Under the pieces are notes generated by a model that was not told where the DNA came from, did no database searches, and was given only the letters and a program-made list of their open reading frames with translations. Both the position numbers and the translations under genes were made by a program. 64,000 bases of DNA from Aureimonas altamirensis (GTDB lineage Bacteria; Pseudomonadota; Alphaproteobacteria; Rhizobiales; Rhizobiaceae): contig NZ_BBWQ01000010.1 of NCBI RefSeq assembly GCF_001463885.1, forward strand, positions 124,001-188,000. The letters are read 5' to 3'. This document shows, one piece after another, positions 8,502 to 19,684 of this stretch (position 1 is its first letter; every line of letters starts with the position of its first letter).

Positions 8502-9584
8502 ATGGGCGCCTATATCCTACGCCGCTTGTTGCTGATGATCCCGACGCTGTTCGGCATCATGGCCATTTCCTTCATCGTCATCCAGTTCGCGCCCGGCGGG
8601 CCGGTCGAGCAGGTGATCGCGACCCTGCAAGGCCAGGCGGGCGACCGCCTGTCGGGTGGCGGCGCGGGCGAAACGCAGTACCAGCCCAGCACGGATAGTT
8701 CCGGCTATCGGGGCGCCCAGGGGCTGGACCCTGCCTTCATCGCCAAGCTCGAGCAGCAATTCGGCTTCGACAAGCCGCCGCTGGAACGCTTCGGCCTGAT
8801 GATCTGGAATTTTGTCCGCTTCGATTTCGGTGAAAGCTATTTCCGGTCGGTCAGCGTCATCGACCTCATCAAGGAAAAGATGCCGGTTTCCATTTCGCTC
8901 GGGCTGTGGATTACCCTCATCTCCTACGGAATTTCCATTCCGCTGGGCATCCGCAAGGCCCTGAAGGATGGAACGAGCTTCGACGTCTGGACATCGGCCA
9001 TCGTCATCGTCGCCTATGCCATACCGGGGTTCCTGTTCGCGGTGCTTCTGATCGTGCTGTTTGCCGGCGGATCGTTCCTGGACTGGTTCCCGCTGCGCGG
9101 CCTCGTCTCCGACAACTGGCATCAACTGTCCTGGCCGGAGCGGATCGTCGACTATTTCTGGCACCTGACCCTGCCTTTGATCGCCCTGTCCCTGTCGGCC
9201 TTCGCCACCACGACGCTGCTGACCAAGAATTCCTTCCTGGATGAAATCCGCAAGCAATATGTGACGACGGCGCGGGCCAAGGGGCTTACCGACCGCAAAG
9301 TGCTGTATGGCCACGTCTTCCGGAACGCGATGCTGATCATCGTCGCCGGATTTCCCGGCGCCTTCATCTCGGCCTTCTTCACCGGCTCGCTGCTGATCGA
9401 GACGATCTTCTCGCTGGACGGGCTGGGTCTGCTCGGCTTCGAAAGCATCTACCGGCGCGATTATCCGGTGGTCTTCGCGACGCTCTACATCTTCTCGCTG
9501 ATCGGCCTGGTCGCGACCCTGGTGTCCGACCTTTGCTACACATGGATCGACCCGAGGATCGACTTCGAAAGGCGCGACGTATGA
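8502..9584 (+). CDS. yejB: Peptide ABC transporter permease (YejB-like)
   Basis: 360 residues, inner-membrane permease of the oligopeptide (DppB/OppB) type: first membrane helix at about 9-28, a periplasmic loop, then the binding-protein-dependent transport domain with the EAA-type loop near [20 protein letters not shown]. The YejB branch is indicated by length and by gene order SBP-SBP-B-E-F. The stop overlaps the next start (ATGA at 9581). Confidence 0.9.
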   Translation: MGAYILRRLLLMIPTLFGIMAISFIVIQFAPGGPVEQVIATLQGQAGDRLSGGGAGETQYQPSTDSSGYRGAQGLDPAFIAKLEQQFGFDKPPLERFGLMIWNFVRFDFGESYFRSVSVIDLIKEKMPVSISLGLWITLISYGISIPLGIRKALKDGTSFDVWTSAIVIVAYAIPGFLFAVLLIVLFAGGSFLDWFPLRGLVSDNWHQLSWPERIVDYFWHLTLPLIALSLSAFATTTLLTKNSFLDEIRKQYVTTARAKGLTDRKVLYGHVFRNAMLIIVAGFPGAFISAFFTGSLLIETIFSLDGLGLLGFESIYRRDYPVVFATLYIFSLIGLVATLVSDLCYTWIDPRIDFERRDV

Positions 9585-10764
9585 GCGTGGATTCCATGGA
9601 ACCCGCGGCCAGCCGCGCCAGCGCCGACGCGGCCGGGATCGCGCAGGTTGCCCCCTCGGCCGCCGCGCGGCGTCCACGCCTGTCGCCGCTCAACCGCCGG
9701 CGCTGGCAGAACTTCAAGGCGAACCGGCGCGGCACCTGGTCTCTCTGGATTTTCCTCGTCCTGTTCGTGGTCACGCTGTTCGCCGAGTTCGTGGCCAACG
9801 ACAAGCCGATCCTGATCCAGTATCGCGGCGAATATTACGCGCCGATCTTCGTGGACTATCCGGAGGAGGTCTTCGGCGGCTTCCTGCCGGTCACCAATTA
9901 CCGCGACCCTTTCATCCAGGACGAGATCACCCAGAACGGGTGGGCTGTCTGGCCGCCGATCCGCTATTCCTACCGCACCGTCAACAACGAGGTGCCGACA
10001 CCGGCGCCCTCCCCGCCATCCTGGACCTTGTCCGCAGAGGAGCGCTGCCAGCGCTATCCGGGGGGCGTCGCCGACATCAACTGCAATTTCGGCAACATGA
10101 ACTGGCTCGGCACCGACGACCAGGCGCGCGACGTGCTGGCGCGGCTGATATACGGTTTCCGTATCTCGGTGCTGTTCGGCCTGGTGCTGACGATCGCCTC
10201 TGCGGTGATCGGCGTTTCGGCCGGCGCCGTGCAGGGCTATTTCGGCGGCTGGGTTGACCTGATCTTCCAGCGCTTCATCGAGATCTGGTCCTCCATCCCT
10301 GTCCTGTATCTCCTGCTTATCGTGGCCGCGATCCTGCCGCCGGGCTTCTGGATATTGCTCGGCATCATGCTGTTGTTTTCGTGGGTGGCCTTCGTGGGCG
10401 TGGTGCGCGCCGAATTCCTGCGCGCCCGCAACTTCGAGTATGTGAATGCGGCGCGGGCGCTGGGCGTCAAGGACGGCACGATCATCATGCGCCACCTTCT
10501 GCCCAACGCCATGGTGGCGACGCTGACCTTCCTGCCCTTCATCCTCAACGGCTCCATCACCACGCTGACTTCGCTGGACTTCCTCGGCTTCGGCCTGCCG
10601 CCCGGCTCGCCCTCGCTGGGCGAGCTGCTGGCACAGGGACGCAACAATCTGCAGGCACCGTGGCTCGGCATTTCCGGCTTCGTCGTCCTGTCGCTGATGC
10701 TGTCGCTGCTGGTCTTCGTGGGCGAGGCCGTGCGCGACGCCTTCGACCCGCGAAAGAGCTTCCA

Positions 10765-10768
<4 letters not shown>
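9581..10768 (+). CDS. yejE: Peptide ABC transporter permease (YejE-like)
   Basis: 395 residues, partner permease of the DppC type with the long N-terminal part and periplasmic insert typical of YejE ([19 protein letters not shown], then [16 protein letters not shown]). The EAA loop reads [23 protein letters not shown] 9581 is set by the ATGA overlap. It ends in another ATGA overlap with the ATPase gene, so all subunits are likely made in fixed proportion. Confidence 0.92.
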
Positions 10769-12407
<1,639 letters not shown>

Positions 12408-12411
<4 letters not shown>

Positions 12412-13061
12412 GTGCATCCGACCGTCGGCGTCTGGCAGACCAGCCTCTGGATTTTACCGTCACGGCCGAGGAAAGGCTGGCGGACGGGTTCCGTCCGCTG
12501 GACCGGCTTTTCGTGTCGCATGCCAGCCTGGACGGGACGCGGCGCTTCGAGGGCGTGCGCCGCGAAGTGCTGCGCGCGCGTGAAGCGGCGATTATTCTGC
12601 CCTACGATCCCAACACCGACGAAATCGTCATCATCCGTCAGTTCCGCATCGGCGCGGCTCTGAAGACGCCCAACGCCGCCGCGCTCGAGCTGCCCGCCGG
12701 ACTTCTGGACGGTGACGAAAAGCCCGCCGTCGCGGCGGTGCGGGAACTGCGCGAGGAAACCGGGCTCGAGGCCCTGGCGACGGCTCCGATCTTCTCGGTG
12801 CTGACATCTCCCGGCCTGTGCGACGAGGTTGCCCACTACTTCATGTGCATCGTCGACACGCGCGGGCTACCGCTGGTGGCCGGCCTGGCCGACGAGCATG
12901 AGGACATCATCCCCATCGCCGCGCCGGCGCAGGCGCTGATCGCTGCCATGGACGAAGGCTTCATCGCCAACAATCTCATGGTCACCGCCCTCAACTGGTT
13001 CGACCGGAAGGGCCGGCCCGTTGCTCGCATGCTGTCCGACAGCATCGAAACACCGGCCTGA
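12408..13061 (+). CDS. Nudix hydrolase, ADP-ribose pyrophosphatase type
   Basis: 217 residues. The Nudix box (G-LLDGD-E-x7-RELREETGL) is intact, preceded by IILPYDPNTDEIVIIRQFR as in ADP-ribose/NDP-sugar pyrophosphatases. It would hydrolyse a nucleoside diphosphate sugar in the cytosol. Its ATG overlaps the yejF stop, so it is the last gene of the transporter operon, although no direct link between peptide uptake and this activity is known to me. Confidence 0.85.
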
Positions 13062-13085
13062 CACGACAGTTCGAGGGGACATGCC

Positions 13086-14027
13086 ATGACCATCCTGATC
13101 TCATCCGCCGGAGAATCGCCGGAGCTGTGGCGCGACGCCCTTGCCGCGAACCTGCCGGACGAAACCATCGTCCTGTCGCCGGACGAGGATGAAGCGTCGC
13201 GCATCGATTACGCCGTCGTCTGGCAACAGCCGCGGGGCATACTGGCGCGCCTGCCGGGGTTGAAGGCGATCTTCTCGCTGGGCGCGGGCGTGGATCACGT
13301 TCTGTCCGACCCGACTTTGCCGGATGTGCCGGTGGTTCGGATCGTGGCCGAGGATCTTACCAACCGCATGAGCGAGTATGTCGTCTGGCGCGTGCTCGAT
13401 CATATGCGGCAGGGCCGGCTCTATCGCGAGCAGCAGACGGCCGCGCTGTGGCGCGACCGGTCGCAGCCCGCCGCCGCTGCCGTATCGGTGGGCATCCTTG
13501 GGTTGGGCGAACTCGGGCGCGACGCCGCCCGCAAGCTGCAGGCGCTGGGCTTCAAGGTACTGGGCTGGAGCCGTACGCAGCGCGCCATCGACGGTATCGA
13601 AACCTATAGCGGGCGCGACGGCCTTACGGCATGCCTTGCCGCGTCCGACATCGTCGTCGTGCTGCTGCCGCTGACCGACGAGACACGCGGGCTGATCGAC
13701 GACAGCTTCCTGTCGGCGCTGAAGCAGCGCACGCCCCTGGGCGGCCCGGTGTTGATCAATGCCGGGCGTGGCGGCCTGCAAAGCGACGATGCGATCCTCA
13801 GCGCCTTGAATGACGGGCGGCTGATGGAAGCCTCGCTCGACGTCTTCGAGCAAGAGCCCCTGCCCGCCAGCAGCGCCCTGTGGGCGCACCCCCGCGTGTT
13901 CGTGACACCGCACGTCGCCGCATCATCCGACCCGGTTGCGCTGTCGGCGCTGATCGCCCGGCAGATTGTGCGCCACAAAGCCGGTGAATCTCTCGTCGGC
14001 GTCGTCGACCGCTCGGCCGGCTACTGA
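13086..14027 (+). CDS. Glyoxylate/hydroxypyruvate reductase, GhrA-like D-2-hydroxyacid dehydrogenase
   Basis: 313 residues. It has the Rossmann motif GLGELG (139-144), a substrate-binding segment SLGAGVDHV (64-72), a catalytic Arg in NAGRGG and the Glu/His pair in LDVFEQEPLP and TPHVAA. This is the NAD(P)H-dependent glyoxylate/hydroxypyruvate reductase class. The ribosome site GAGGGGAC lies just before ATG 13086, 24 bp after the Nudix gene, so it may share that transcript. Confidence 0.88.
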   Translation: MTILISSAGESPELWRDALAANLPDETIVLSPDEDEASRIDYAVVWQQPRGILARLPGLKAIFSLGAGVDHVLSDPTLPDVPVVRIVAEDLTNRMSEYVVWRVLDHMRQGRLYREQQTAALWRDRSQPAAAAVSVGILGLGELGRDAARKLQALGFKVLGWSRTQRAIDGIETYSGRDGLTACLAASDIVVVLLPLTDETRGLIDDSFLSALKQRTPLGGPVLINAGRGGLQSDDAILSALNDGRLMEASLDVFEQEPLPASSALWAHPRVFVTPHVAASSDPVALSALIARQIVRHKAGESLVGVVDRSAGY

Positions 14028-14090
14028 CCGTCGGCACGGTTTTCGGCTAGGGTTGCCGGCGGCGGGGCAAGCGATGGGGGTAGACAAGCA

Positions 14091-14870
14091 ATGCGGCAGA
14101 TAAGATGGATCGTGCCCATGCTGGCGTTGGCTCTGCCTGCCGGCGGCACGGGCGCTGCCCACGCCGAAGATTCGCAGACCGACTGGGCGCTGCAGGTGAC
14201 CCCCTATGTCTGGGCGGCTGGCCTGAAGGGCGATATCTCGCCCTTTCGCCGGGCACCGACCATCGGCATCGAAAAATCCTTTTCCGACGTGCTGGAAGAT
14301 TTGAACGTCGCTGCCTTCCTGAATGTCTACGGGCGCTACGACCGCTTCGTTGCCGTCGGCGACCTGCTCTATGTCGACACCACCGACGCGCGGCAGGTCG
14401 GCAGCCTGCCGGTGATCGGGCAGGTTCCGACATTCGACGTCTCCGTCGACTCGCGCCAGTTCTCCGGCACATTGATGGGCGGCTATCAGCTCTACGCCAC
14501 GCCGGACATCAACTTTGCGCTGCTGGCGGGCATTCGGGCCTGGGACATCTCCAACGCCGTGCGCGTTGTCACGCCCATCGGCGCAGCCTCCTATGAGGAA
14601 AGCTTTTCCTGGGTAGACCCGATCGTCGGCGCCCGCGCCTTCGTGCAGTTGGCGGATCGGCTGTCCTTGCAGATCCAGGCCGATGTCGGGGGCTTCGGCG
14701 CTGGCGCCGAAAAGACGTGGCAGGCGCTCGGCACGCTCAATTACGAGCTCACGGAGCATGTGTCCGTATCGGCAGGGTACAAGGTGCTGGACGTCGACTA
14801 CGCGGCGGATGGCCACGTCTTCGATACGACGCTGCAAGGCCCGGCCCTTGGCGTAACCTACCGCTTCTAA
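14091..14870 (+). CDS. Outer-membrane beta-barrel protein
   Basis: 259 residues with a signal peptide (cleavage near AAHAEDS), alternating beta-strand character throughout and a C-terminal Phe (GVTYRF), the usual outer-membrane assembly signal. Segments such as YVWAAGLKGD and GGYQLYATPDINFALLAGIR fit the small porin-like, OmpW-sized class. No transport substrate can be assigned. It converges with the ApbC gene 9 bp away. Confidence 0.75.
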   Translation: MRQIRWIVPMLALALPAGGTGAAHAEDSQTDWALQVTPYVWAAGLKGDISPFRRAPTIGIEKSFSDVLEDLNVAAFLNVYGRYDRFVAVGDLLYVDTTDARQVGSLPVIGQVPTFDVSVDSRQFSGTLMGGYQLYATPDINFALLAGIRAWDISNAVRVVTPIGAASYEESFSWVDPIVGARAFVQLADRLSLQIQADVGGFGAGAEKTWQALGTLNYELTEHVSVSAGYKVLDVDYAADGHVFDTTLQGPALGVTYRF

Positions 14871-14879
14871 GCGCGGCGG

Positions 14880-16037
14880 CTACTCGAACAGGATGGTCGG
14901 GGCGGCGGGCGCCGCATGCCCTTCCAACTGGGCAAGCACCTTGGCCGCGATGTCGCGGTAGGTGGCGGCGGACACGCTGTCCGGCTCCGTCGCCACGACA
15001 GGACGGCCTGTGTCGGAGCTTTCCCGAATGCCCATCTCCAGCGGCACCTCGCCCAGGAAAGGCACGCCAAGCCTTGCGGCCTCCGCCTTTGCCCCGCCAT
15101 GGCCGAAGATGTCGTAGCGGCGGCCTGTATCGGGGGCGATGAAGTAGCTCATGTTTTCCACGATGCCGAGCAGCGGAACCTCCACCTTGCGGAACATCGC
15201 AAGGCCCTTGCGCGCATCGATCAGGGCAAGGTCCTGCGGCGTCGAGACGATCACCGCTCCGGCCAGCGGAACCTGCTGCGCCATCGTCAACTGCGCATCG
15301 CCAGTGCCGGGCGGCATGTCGACGACGAGGATGTCCAGCGGGGCCCACTCCACTTCCCGCAGCAACTGGGTCAGGGCCGACATGACCATCGGCCCGCGCC
15401 AGATCATGGGGGTGTCCTCTTCCACAAGATAGCCCATGGACATGGTCTTCAGCCCATAGGCCTCCATCGGAACCAGCGTCCGGCCACCGACGGTCTGCGG
15501 CTTGCCCTTCAGCCCCATCAGCCGCGGCACCGATGGGCCGTAGATGTCGGCGTCCAGAAGGCCGACGCGCTTGCCGGCGGCGGCCAGCCCGAGGGCCAGA
15601 TTGACCGCGGTGGTGGATTTGCCGACGCCGCCCTTGCCCGACGCGACGGCGATGATCTGCCCGATGCCCGGAACCCCCGGCTTACCGCCGCCACGGGGCG
15701 CGTTGCCTTGCCCGTGGTTATGGCTATGGCCATGGGCTGGCGGTTGCGCCGAAGGGCGCGCCGGTGCGGGCTGGGCGCCGCCGGCGCTGCGCTCTGCCGT
15801 CAAGGCCACCATGGCTGAAGAAACCCCCTCGAGCGCGGAGACCCGGCGCTCGATCTCCTGGCGCATCGGTTCGAATCGCTCGGCCTCGCTGGCCGGCACG
15901 GTCAGCGAAAAGAACGCCTTGCCGTCCGCCACGAAGATATCGGACACCATCCCGCGCGAAACGATGTCGGCGCCACCGTCCGGTGCCGGCAGCCGGCGGA
16001 GCGTATTCAGGATCATGTCTTTCAAGGCGGCATTCAC
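14880..16037 (-). CDS. apbC: Mrp/ApbC family iron-sulfur cluster carrier ATPase
   Basis: 385 residues. An N-terminal MIP18/DUF59 domain (1-80), a His/Ala/Pro-rich linker (HGHSHNHGQG, 102-111), then a P-loop ATPase with the deviant Walker A GKGGVGKS (134-141) and DADIYGPS. These proteins help load Fe-S clusters onto apo-proteins. The CxxC cluster-bridging motif of canonical ApbC/Nbp35 is replaced by IAPDTG after NMSYF. I believe this is shared by rhizobial homologues, so it need not mean loss of function. Unrelated to the Mrp antiporter genes further right. Confidence 0.9.
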   Translation of the reverse strand: MNAALKDMILNTLRRLPAPDGGADIVSRGMVSDIFVADGKAFFSLTVPASEAERFEPMRQEIERRVSALEGVSSAMVALTAERSAGGAQPAPARPSAQPPAHGHSHNHGQGNAPRGGGKPGVPGIGQIIAVASGKGGVGKSTTAVNLALGLAAAGKRVGLLDADIYGPSVPRLMGLKGKPQTVGGRTLVPMEAYGLKTMSMGYLVEEDTPMIWRGPMVMSALTQLLREVEWAPLDILVVDMPPGTGDAQLTMAQQVPLAGAVIVSTPQDLALIDARKGLAMFRKVEVPLLGIVENMSYFIAPDTGRRYDIFGHGGAKAEAARLGVPFLGEVPLEMGIRESSDTGRPVVATEPDSVSAATYRDIAAKVLAQLEGHAAPAAPTILFE

Positions 16038-16189
16038 GAGGCGGCTCTCCCCTATGGCTCGAAACGCGGACCCAAGGCTTTAGAGACTTTGGCGCGCGTT
16101 TTCCAACTTATGATCGGCCCGTGCGAAGTTCAGGGGGATTTCTCCAAAAAATGATATATGAGCGTGGCGATCAAGTTATGGAGATGGCG

Positions 16190-16957
16190 ATGGCCGAGAC
16201 ACAAAGCGTGCTTCAACCGGTAACCGACGAAACGCGCCGGCAGGCGCGCAACCTCGTCCGGACGGCGCGTCATGCCACGATGGCCAGCCTGGACGCCAGC
16301 GACGGCTGGCCACTGGCAAGCCGGGTTCTGGTTGCGCCCGACATCACCGGCGATCCGGTCATCCTGGTCTCGACGCTGGCTTCACATGCGGCGGCGCTTG
16401 CTGCCGACCCGCGCGCCTGCCTGCTGTTCGGCACCCCCGGGAAAGGCGATCCCCTGGCACATGCGCGGCTGTCGGCACGCGGCCGCGCCGAGAAGATCGA
16501 TGCGCACCATGCCGACTACGAGCGTGTCCGGCGCCGCTTTCTGGCGCGGCAGCCGAAGGCGAAGCTTTATGTGGATTTTCCGGATTTTTCCTTCTGGCGG
16601 ATCGCTCTGACGAGCGCCTCCCTCAATGGCGGCTTCGGCCGTGCGCACGAAATGTCACGCGGCGACCTGACGGAGGAAGTCGAAGCCGGGATCGTCGACG
16701 CGGAACTGCGTGTCTCCACGCACATGAACGAGGATCATTCCGATGCGACGGAGCGCATGGTGCATCAGGCCGGCGGCGCTGGCACGGGCTGGCTCATCGG
16801 CACCATCGACCGCCATGGCTTCGATTGCGTCCGCGCGGACGATGTCTGCCGCATCGAATTCGACCGGATGATCGATACGGGCAAGGACTACCACATGGCC
16901 TTCGTGGAGTTGGCACGCCAGGCCAAAAGCAATGCGGCGCCCGAAGGCGCCGCATGA
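16190..16957 (+). CDS. HugZ-like heme-utilisation / pyridoxamine phosphate oxidase-fold protein
   Basis: About 255 residues: an N-terminal split-barrel flavin/heme domain (RHATMASLDASDGWPLASRV) followed by a DUF2470 domain containing the heme-contact region STHMNEDHSDATERM. HugZ-type proteins degrade or bind heme. I chose ATG 16190 because GGAG is 6 nt upstream; in-frame ATGs at 16151, 16178 and 16184 are alternatives. The gene ends inside a perfect 10-bp hairpin. I looked for an ICE-type iron-control element upstream and did not find one. Confidence 0.75.
   Translation: MAETQSVLQPVTDETRRQARNLVRTARHATMASLDASDGWPLASRVLVAPDITGDPVILVSTLASHAAALAADPRACLLFGTPGKGDPLAHARLSARGRAEKIDAHHADYERVRRRFLARQPKAKLYVDFPDFSFWRIALTSASLNGGFGRAHEMSRGDLTEEVEAGIVDAELRVSTHMNEDHSDATERMVHQAGGAGTGWLIGTIDRHGFDCVRADDVCRIEFDRMIDTGKDYHMAFVELARQAKSNAAPEGAA
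16932..16955 (+). terminator. Hairpin at the 3' end of the HugZ-like gene
   Basis: ATGCGGCGCC, loop CGAA, GGCGCCGCAT: a perfect 10-bp stem covering the last codons, without a U tract. It may stop transcription between two convergent genes or stabilise the mRNA end. Confidence 0.4.
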
Positions 16958-16982
16958 CGATGTCGGAAAATCCGCAGGCGGA

Positions 16983-17267
16983 TCAGCGGTAGCCGGCCGG
17001 GCAGCTAGCCACATAGCGCTGGCCACGGCCATCGCGATAGACGCACTCGCCAGGGCGGCTGGTGGCCGCGCCGACAAGGGCGCCGCCCGCCGCGCCGAGT
17101 GCGCCGCCGATCAGCGCGCCCTGCACGTCGCCGCCGACGGCGGCGCCGATTGCAGCTCCGCCAAGGCCGCCCACTGCCGCAGGAGCAACGATATCCTGGT
17201 TCGGCGTCTGGCAGCCGGCCAATGCCAGCATTGCGGCGGAAACGCCGAGTACAACGAATGTCTTCAT
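16983..17267 (-). CDS. Small glycine-zipper lipoprotein
   Basis: 94 residues. The signal ends in a lipobox (LALAGC, Cys19). It is followed by glycine-zipper repeats (GGLGGAAIGAAVGGD, GALGAAGGALVGAA), which form helical hairpins in membranes, and a short C-terminal part with two cysteines (GECVYRDG, ASCPAGYR). Similar proteins are common in rhizobia with unknown function. ATG 17267 is supported by GAGGCAA about 7 nt upstream. Confidence 0.75.
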   Translation of the reverse strand: MKTFVVLGVSAAMLALAGCQTPNQDIVAPAAVGGLGGAAIGAAVGGDVQGALIGGALGAAGGALVGAATSRPGECVYRDGRGQRYVASCPAGYR

Positions 17268-17347
17268 GGTGAATTGCCTCTTGAGCTTCGTCCCTCGGGG
17301 ACTTCTGTCACGAATACGTGGCAGGATTAAAGTGCGCTCTGGCGGGT

Positions 17348-18325
17348 TCACACAGCTTTGCGCTGCTCGACCACTTCGAAATGCGTGTCGGGGATGCGCA
17401 GATTGTAGCGAAGCCCCTCGGGCTGGTAGCTCAATTCGGCTTCGCCGCCGACGGAATTGGGGACGATCCGCTCCAGCGTCGACGTGCCGAACCGCGTATC
17501 GCTCCGCTCGCCCACATGCGGTCCGTTCATTTCCTGCCAGTGCAGGATCAGATATCGCGCATCCTGATCCTGTGCGACATCCACGGTGATGTCCACGATC
17601 CCGCCATGCACGGACAGGGAGCCGTAGGAGGCCGCGTTCACCGCAAGCTCATGCAGGGCAAGCCCGACATGCAGCGCGGCGGTGGGGGAAAGGTAGATTT
17701 CCGGGCCGGCCAGGTGAACCTGCCGCATGCCTTCCGGTGCATACCGCTCGACCTGGCTGGCGACCAGCATGGACAGGCCGGCGCCGCGCCAGTCGGCATC
17801 GGTCACGATATCCTGCGAGGCCGAGAGAGACTGGATGCGCCCGCGAAAACGCACCAGGAATTCCGGCACGGTGATCGAGTGGCGCGCCGTCTGGCTGGCC
17901 AGGCTCTGGATAATCGCCAGAAGGTTCTTGGACCGGTGCGAAAGCTCGCGGAGCAGGGATTTCAGCGTATCTTCACGCCGCTTCTGCTCGGTGATTTCGA
18001 GCGATGTTCCGACAAGGCCGATCACCGCCCCCGTATCGTCCCGGTCGACATCCACCCGTACATCGAACCAGCGCGGCTGTTCCGCATCTGCGATCTGCAG
18101 CTCGAACCGTGCCGGCTTGCCGCTCTCCAGGACCGTGCGCTTGATGACATCGCAGCGCTCGGCGGCGGCTTCCTGCAGGAAATCGGAATCGCGCAGCCCG
18201 TTGGCGGCGGAAGCCAGCCAGGAATTGTCGGCATTGAAAAGCCACAGATAGCGCATGTCGAGATCCTGCGCGAAAAGCGCCATCTCGGTGTTCTTCAACG
18301 CGCGAAGGGCTTTGTAAGCGACCAT
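17348..18325 (-). CDS. HWE-family sensor histidine kinase, probable PhyR kinase
   Basis: 325 residues, soluble (no membrane segment). A PAS-like sensor occupies about 10-112. The dimerisation helix follows with phosphoacceptor His130 (ELSHRSKNLL), then the ATPase N box (LHELAVNAAS, Asn230) and the diagnostic His-Trp-x-Glu (HWQEMNGP, 262-268) that defines the HWE group. It lies 74 bp downstream of phyR on the same strand, the classical position for a kinase that phosphorylates PhyR under stress. The PAS signal is unknown. ATG 18325 has a G-rich ribosome site. Confidence 0.85.
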   Translation of the reverse strand: MVAYKALRALKNTEMALFAQDLDMRYLWLFNADNSWLASAANGLRDSDFLQEAAAERCDVIKRTVLESGKPARFELQIADAEQPRWFDVRVDVDRDDTGAVIGLVGTSLEITEQKRREDTLKSLLRELSHRSKNLLAIIQSLASQTARHSITVPEFLVRFRGRIQSLSASQDIVTDADWRGAGLSMLVASQVERYAPEGMRQVHLAGPEIYLSPTAALHVGLALHELAVNAASYGSLSVHGGIVDITVDVAQDQDARYLILHWQEMNGPHVGERSDTRFGTSTLERIVPNSVGGEAELSYQPEGLRYNLRIPDTHFEVVEQRKAV

Positions 18326-18399
18326 CCTAGCCCCGTTCGAAACTGCGACGGGCCGCCCAACGTACAGCGACGCCGGCACAGTTTCGGGAGTGTCCCACG

Positions 18400-19194
18400 T
18401 CAGGCAGCCGCCTTCTTGTCGGTCTCGAAAAACAGCGCCTGGCTGATAAGCGCCTTCACCATGTCCGGGTTGAACGGCTTGGTGACAAGGAAGGTCGGTT
18501 CCGGGCGCTCGCCCGTCAGCAGCCGTTCCGGGAAGGCGGTGATGAAGATCACCGGGACGGACACCCGCGACAGGATATCGTTGACCGCGTCGATGCCGGA
18601 GCTGCCATCGGCCAGCTGGATATCGGCCAGCACCATGCCGGGCTTCTGCTCTTCGAACAGCTTGATCGCCTCCTGGTGCGTGCGGGCGATGCCCGTCACG
18701 CCGTGGCCCAGGCTTTCGACCATCTGCTCGATATCCATCGCGATCAGAGGCTCGTCCTCGATGATCATGATGTTGGTGGACACCTGACGGCCGATATCCG
18801 CACTCGCCTGGTCGATCAGGCGGGAGAACTCGGTTTCGGACGTATTGAGAATCAGCGCGGCCTCGCCGGTGGTGAACCCTTCCACGGCGACAAGAAGGAA
18901 AGCCTGGCGCGGCAGGGGCGAGATGGCACGCAGGTTGCGCGAGGCTTTCTCTTCCCAGGCGGACACGGGCGCGTCCTCGCGGATGTTCACCTCCAGCGAC
19001 TGCCACAGTGACGAGAACAGGCGATACAGCGAAATACGCGGGCTTTCCTGCGTGTCGAACAGGCTCGGCTCGGCGATCAGGGCTTCCAGCACGGCCGCTA
19101 CATAAGCGTCGCCGCTGGCCTGCGAACCGGTAAGCGCGCGGGCGTACCTGCGCAGATAAGGAATGTGCGGCGCAATGCGCGACGACATCGACAT
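18400..19194 (-). CDS. phyR: PhyR, anti-anti-sigma response regulator of the general stress response
   Basis: 264 residues. The N-terminal sigma-like output domain (about 10-135) mimics EcfG and binds NepR when phosphorylated. The receiver domain (about 142-255) has acidic residues DE147-148, phosphoacceptor Asp191 (VLADIQL), Thr219 and Lys239 with the PhyR-type FITAFPERLL stretch. ATG 19194 has GAGGGGAG 8 nt upstream; ATG 19188 is a second option. It is divergent from nepR-ecfG and followed by its likely kinase. Confidence 0.95.
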   Translation of the reverse strand: MSMSSRIAPHIPYLRRYARALTGSQASGDAYVAAVLEALIAEPSLFDTQESPRISLYRLFSSLWQSLEVNIREDAPVSAWEEKASRNLRAISPLPRQAFLLVAVEGFTTGEAALILNTSETEFSRLIDQASADIGRQVSTNIMIIEDEPLIAMDIEQMVESLGHGVTGIARTHQEAIKLFEEQKPGMVLADIQLADGSSGIDAVNDILSRVSVPVIFITAFPERLLTGERPEPTFLVTKPFNPDMVKALISQALFFETDKKAAA

Positions 19195-19462
19195 GGAAAC
19201 TCCCCTCGTGCCGATCAACCAGACCGGAATAGGACATGATTGCAGCCGCGGATATGGGGCTGTCGAAAAAAATGCCAACGGTTCCTACATGATTTCCAGA
19301 GTAGTTTTTTCAAATCGTGAACGGGCGCCCGCGCGCGGTCGCGGATGACGAAACAAATCTGGCCCGGACGGTCTTGCTGATCGGGGCCAAGGGCACATCT
19401 TATCGGCAGCTTGGCTTCGCACCGCGACGCAACCCTGCGGCCAGCGGAGAAGGAAGCAGCCT

Positions 19463-19684
19463 ATGCGAGGTTTGATGGACGACCAGAGAAAGCCGGCGGA
19501 ATCGCCCAAAGGCAGCGAGCGCAAGGACGATACCGCCCAAGGCGCAAGCAATGCCATCGGACGGCGGCTCAAAGCCTATTACGAAGACGTCGCAAGCGAG
19601 CCGGTGCCGGATCGGTTCCTGTCGCTTCTCGACGCCTTGGATGCCGCGGAAAAGGGCGGCCCGAAATCCGGTATGGGAGACTGA
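19463..19684 (+). CDS. nepR: NepR, anti-sigma factor of the general stress response
   Basis: 73 residues. A short two-helix protein with IGRRLKAYYEDVASEPVPDRFLSLL, written here in parts: the IGRRLKAYY and PVPDRFLSLL blocks are the conserved NepR helices that hold EcfG off RNA polymerase. ATG 19463 (GGAAG upstream) or ATG 19475 could start it. The stop overlaps the ecfG start region, and the pair is divergent from phyR, the standard alphaproteobacterial layout. Confidence 0.93.
   Translation: MRGLMDDQRKPAESPKGSERKDDTAQGASNAIGRRLKAYYEDVASEPVPDRFLSLLDALDAAEKGGPKSGMGD

Noticed and set aside
15868-15877. GGTTCGAATC, which looks like a tRNA T-loop.
   Set aside because: It lies inside the apbC coding sequence with no cloverleaf, anticodon arm or CCA context around it.
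16983-17351. A longer version of the glycine-zipper lipoprotein beginning at 17351.
   Set aside because: It would bury the signal peptide and lipobox; ATG 17267 with its ribosome site fits an exported lipoprotein.
19259-19290. A GGAAC on the minus strand in the phyR-nepR gap, considered as an EcfG promoter for phyR.
   Set aside because: No TT occurs 18-19 nt downstream and no CGTT 16-17 nt downstream, so the -10 element is missing.
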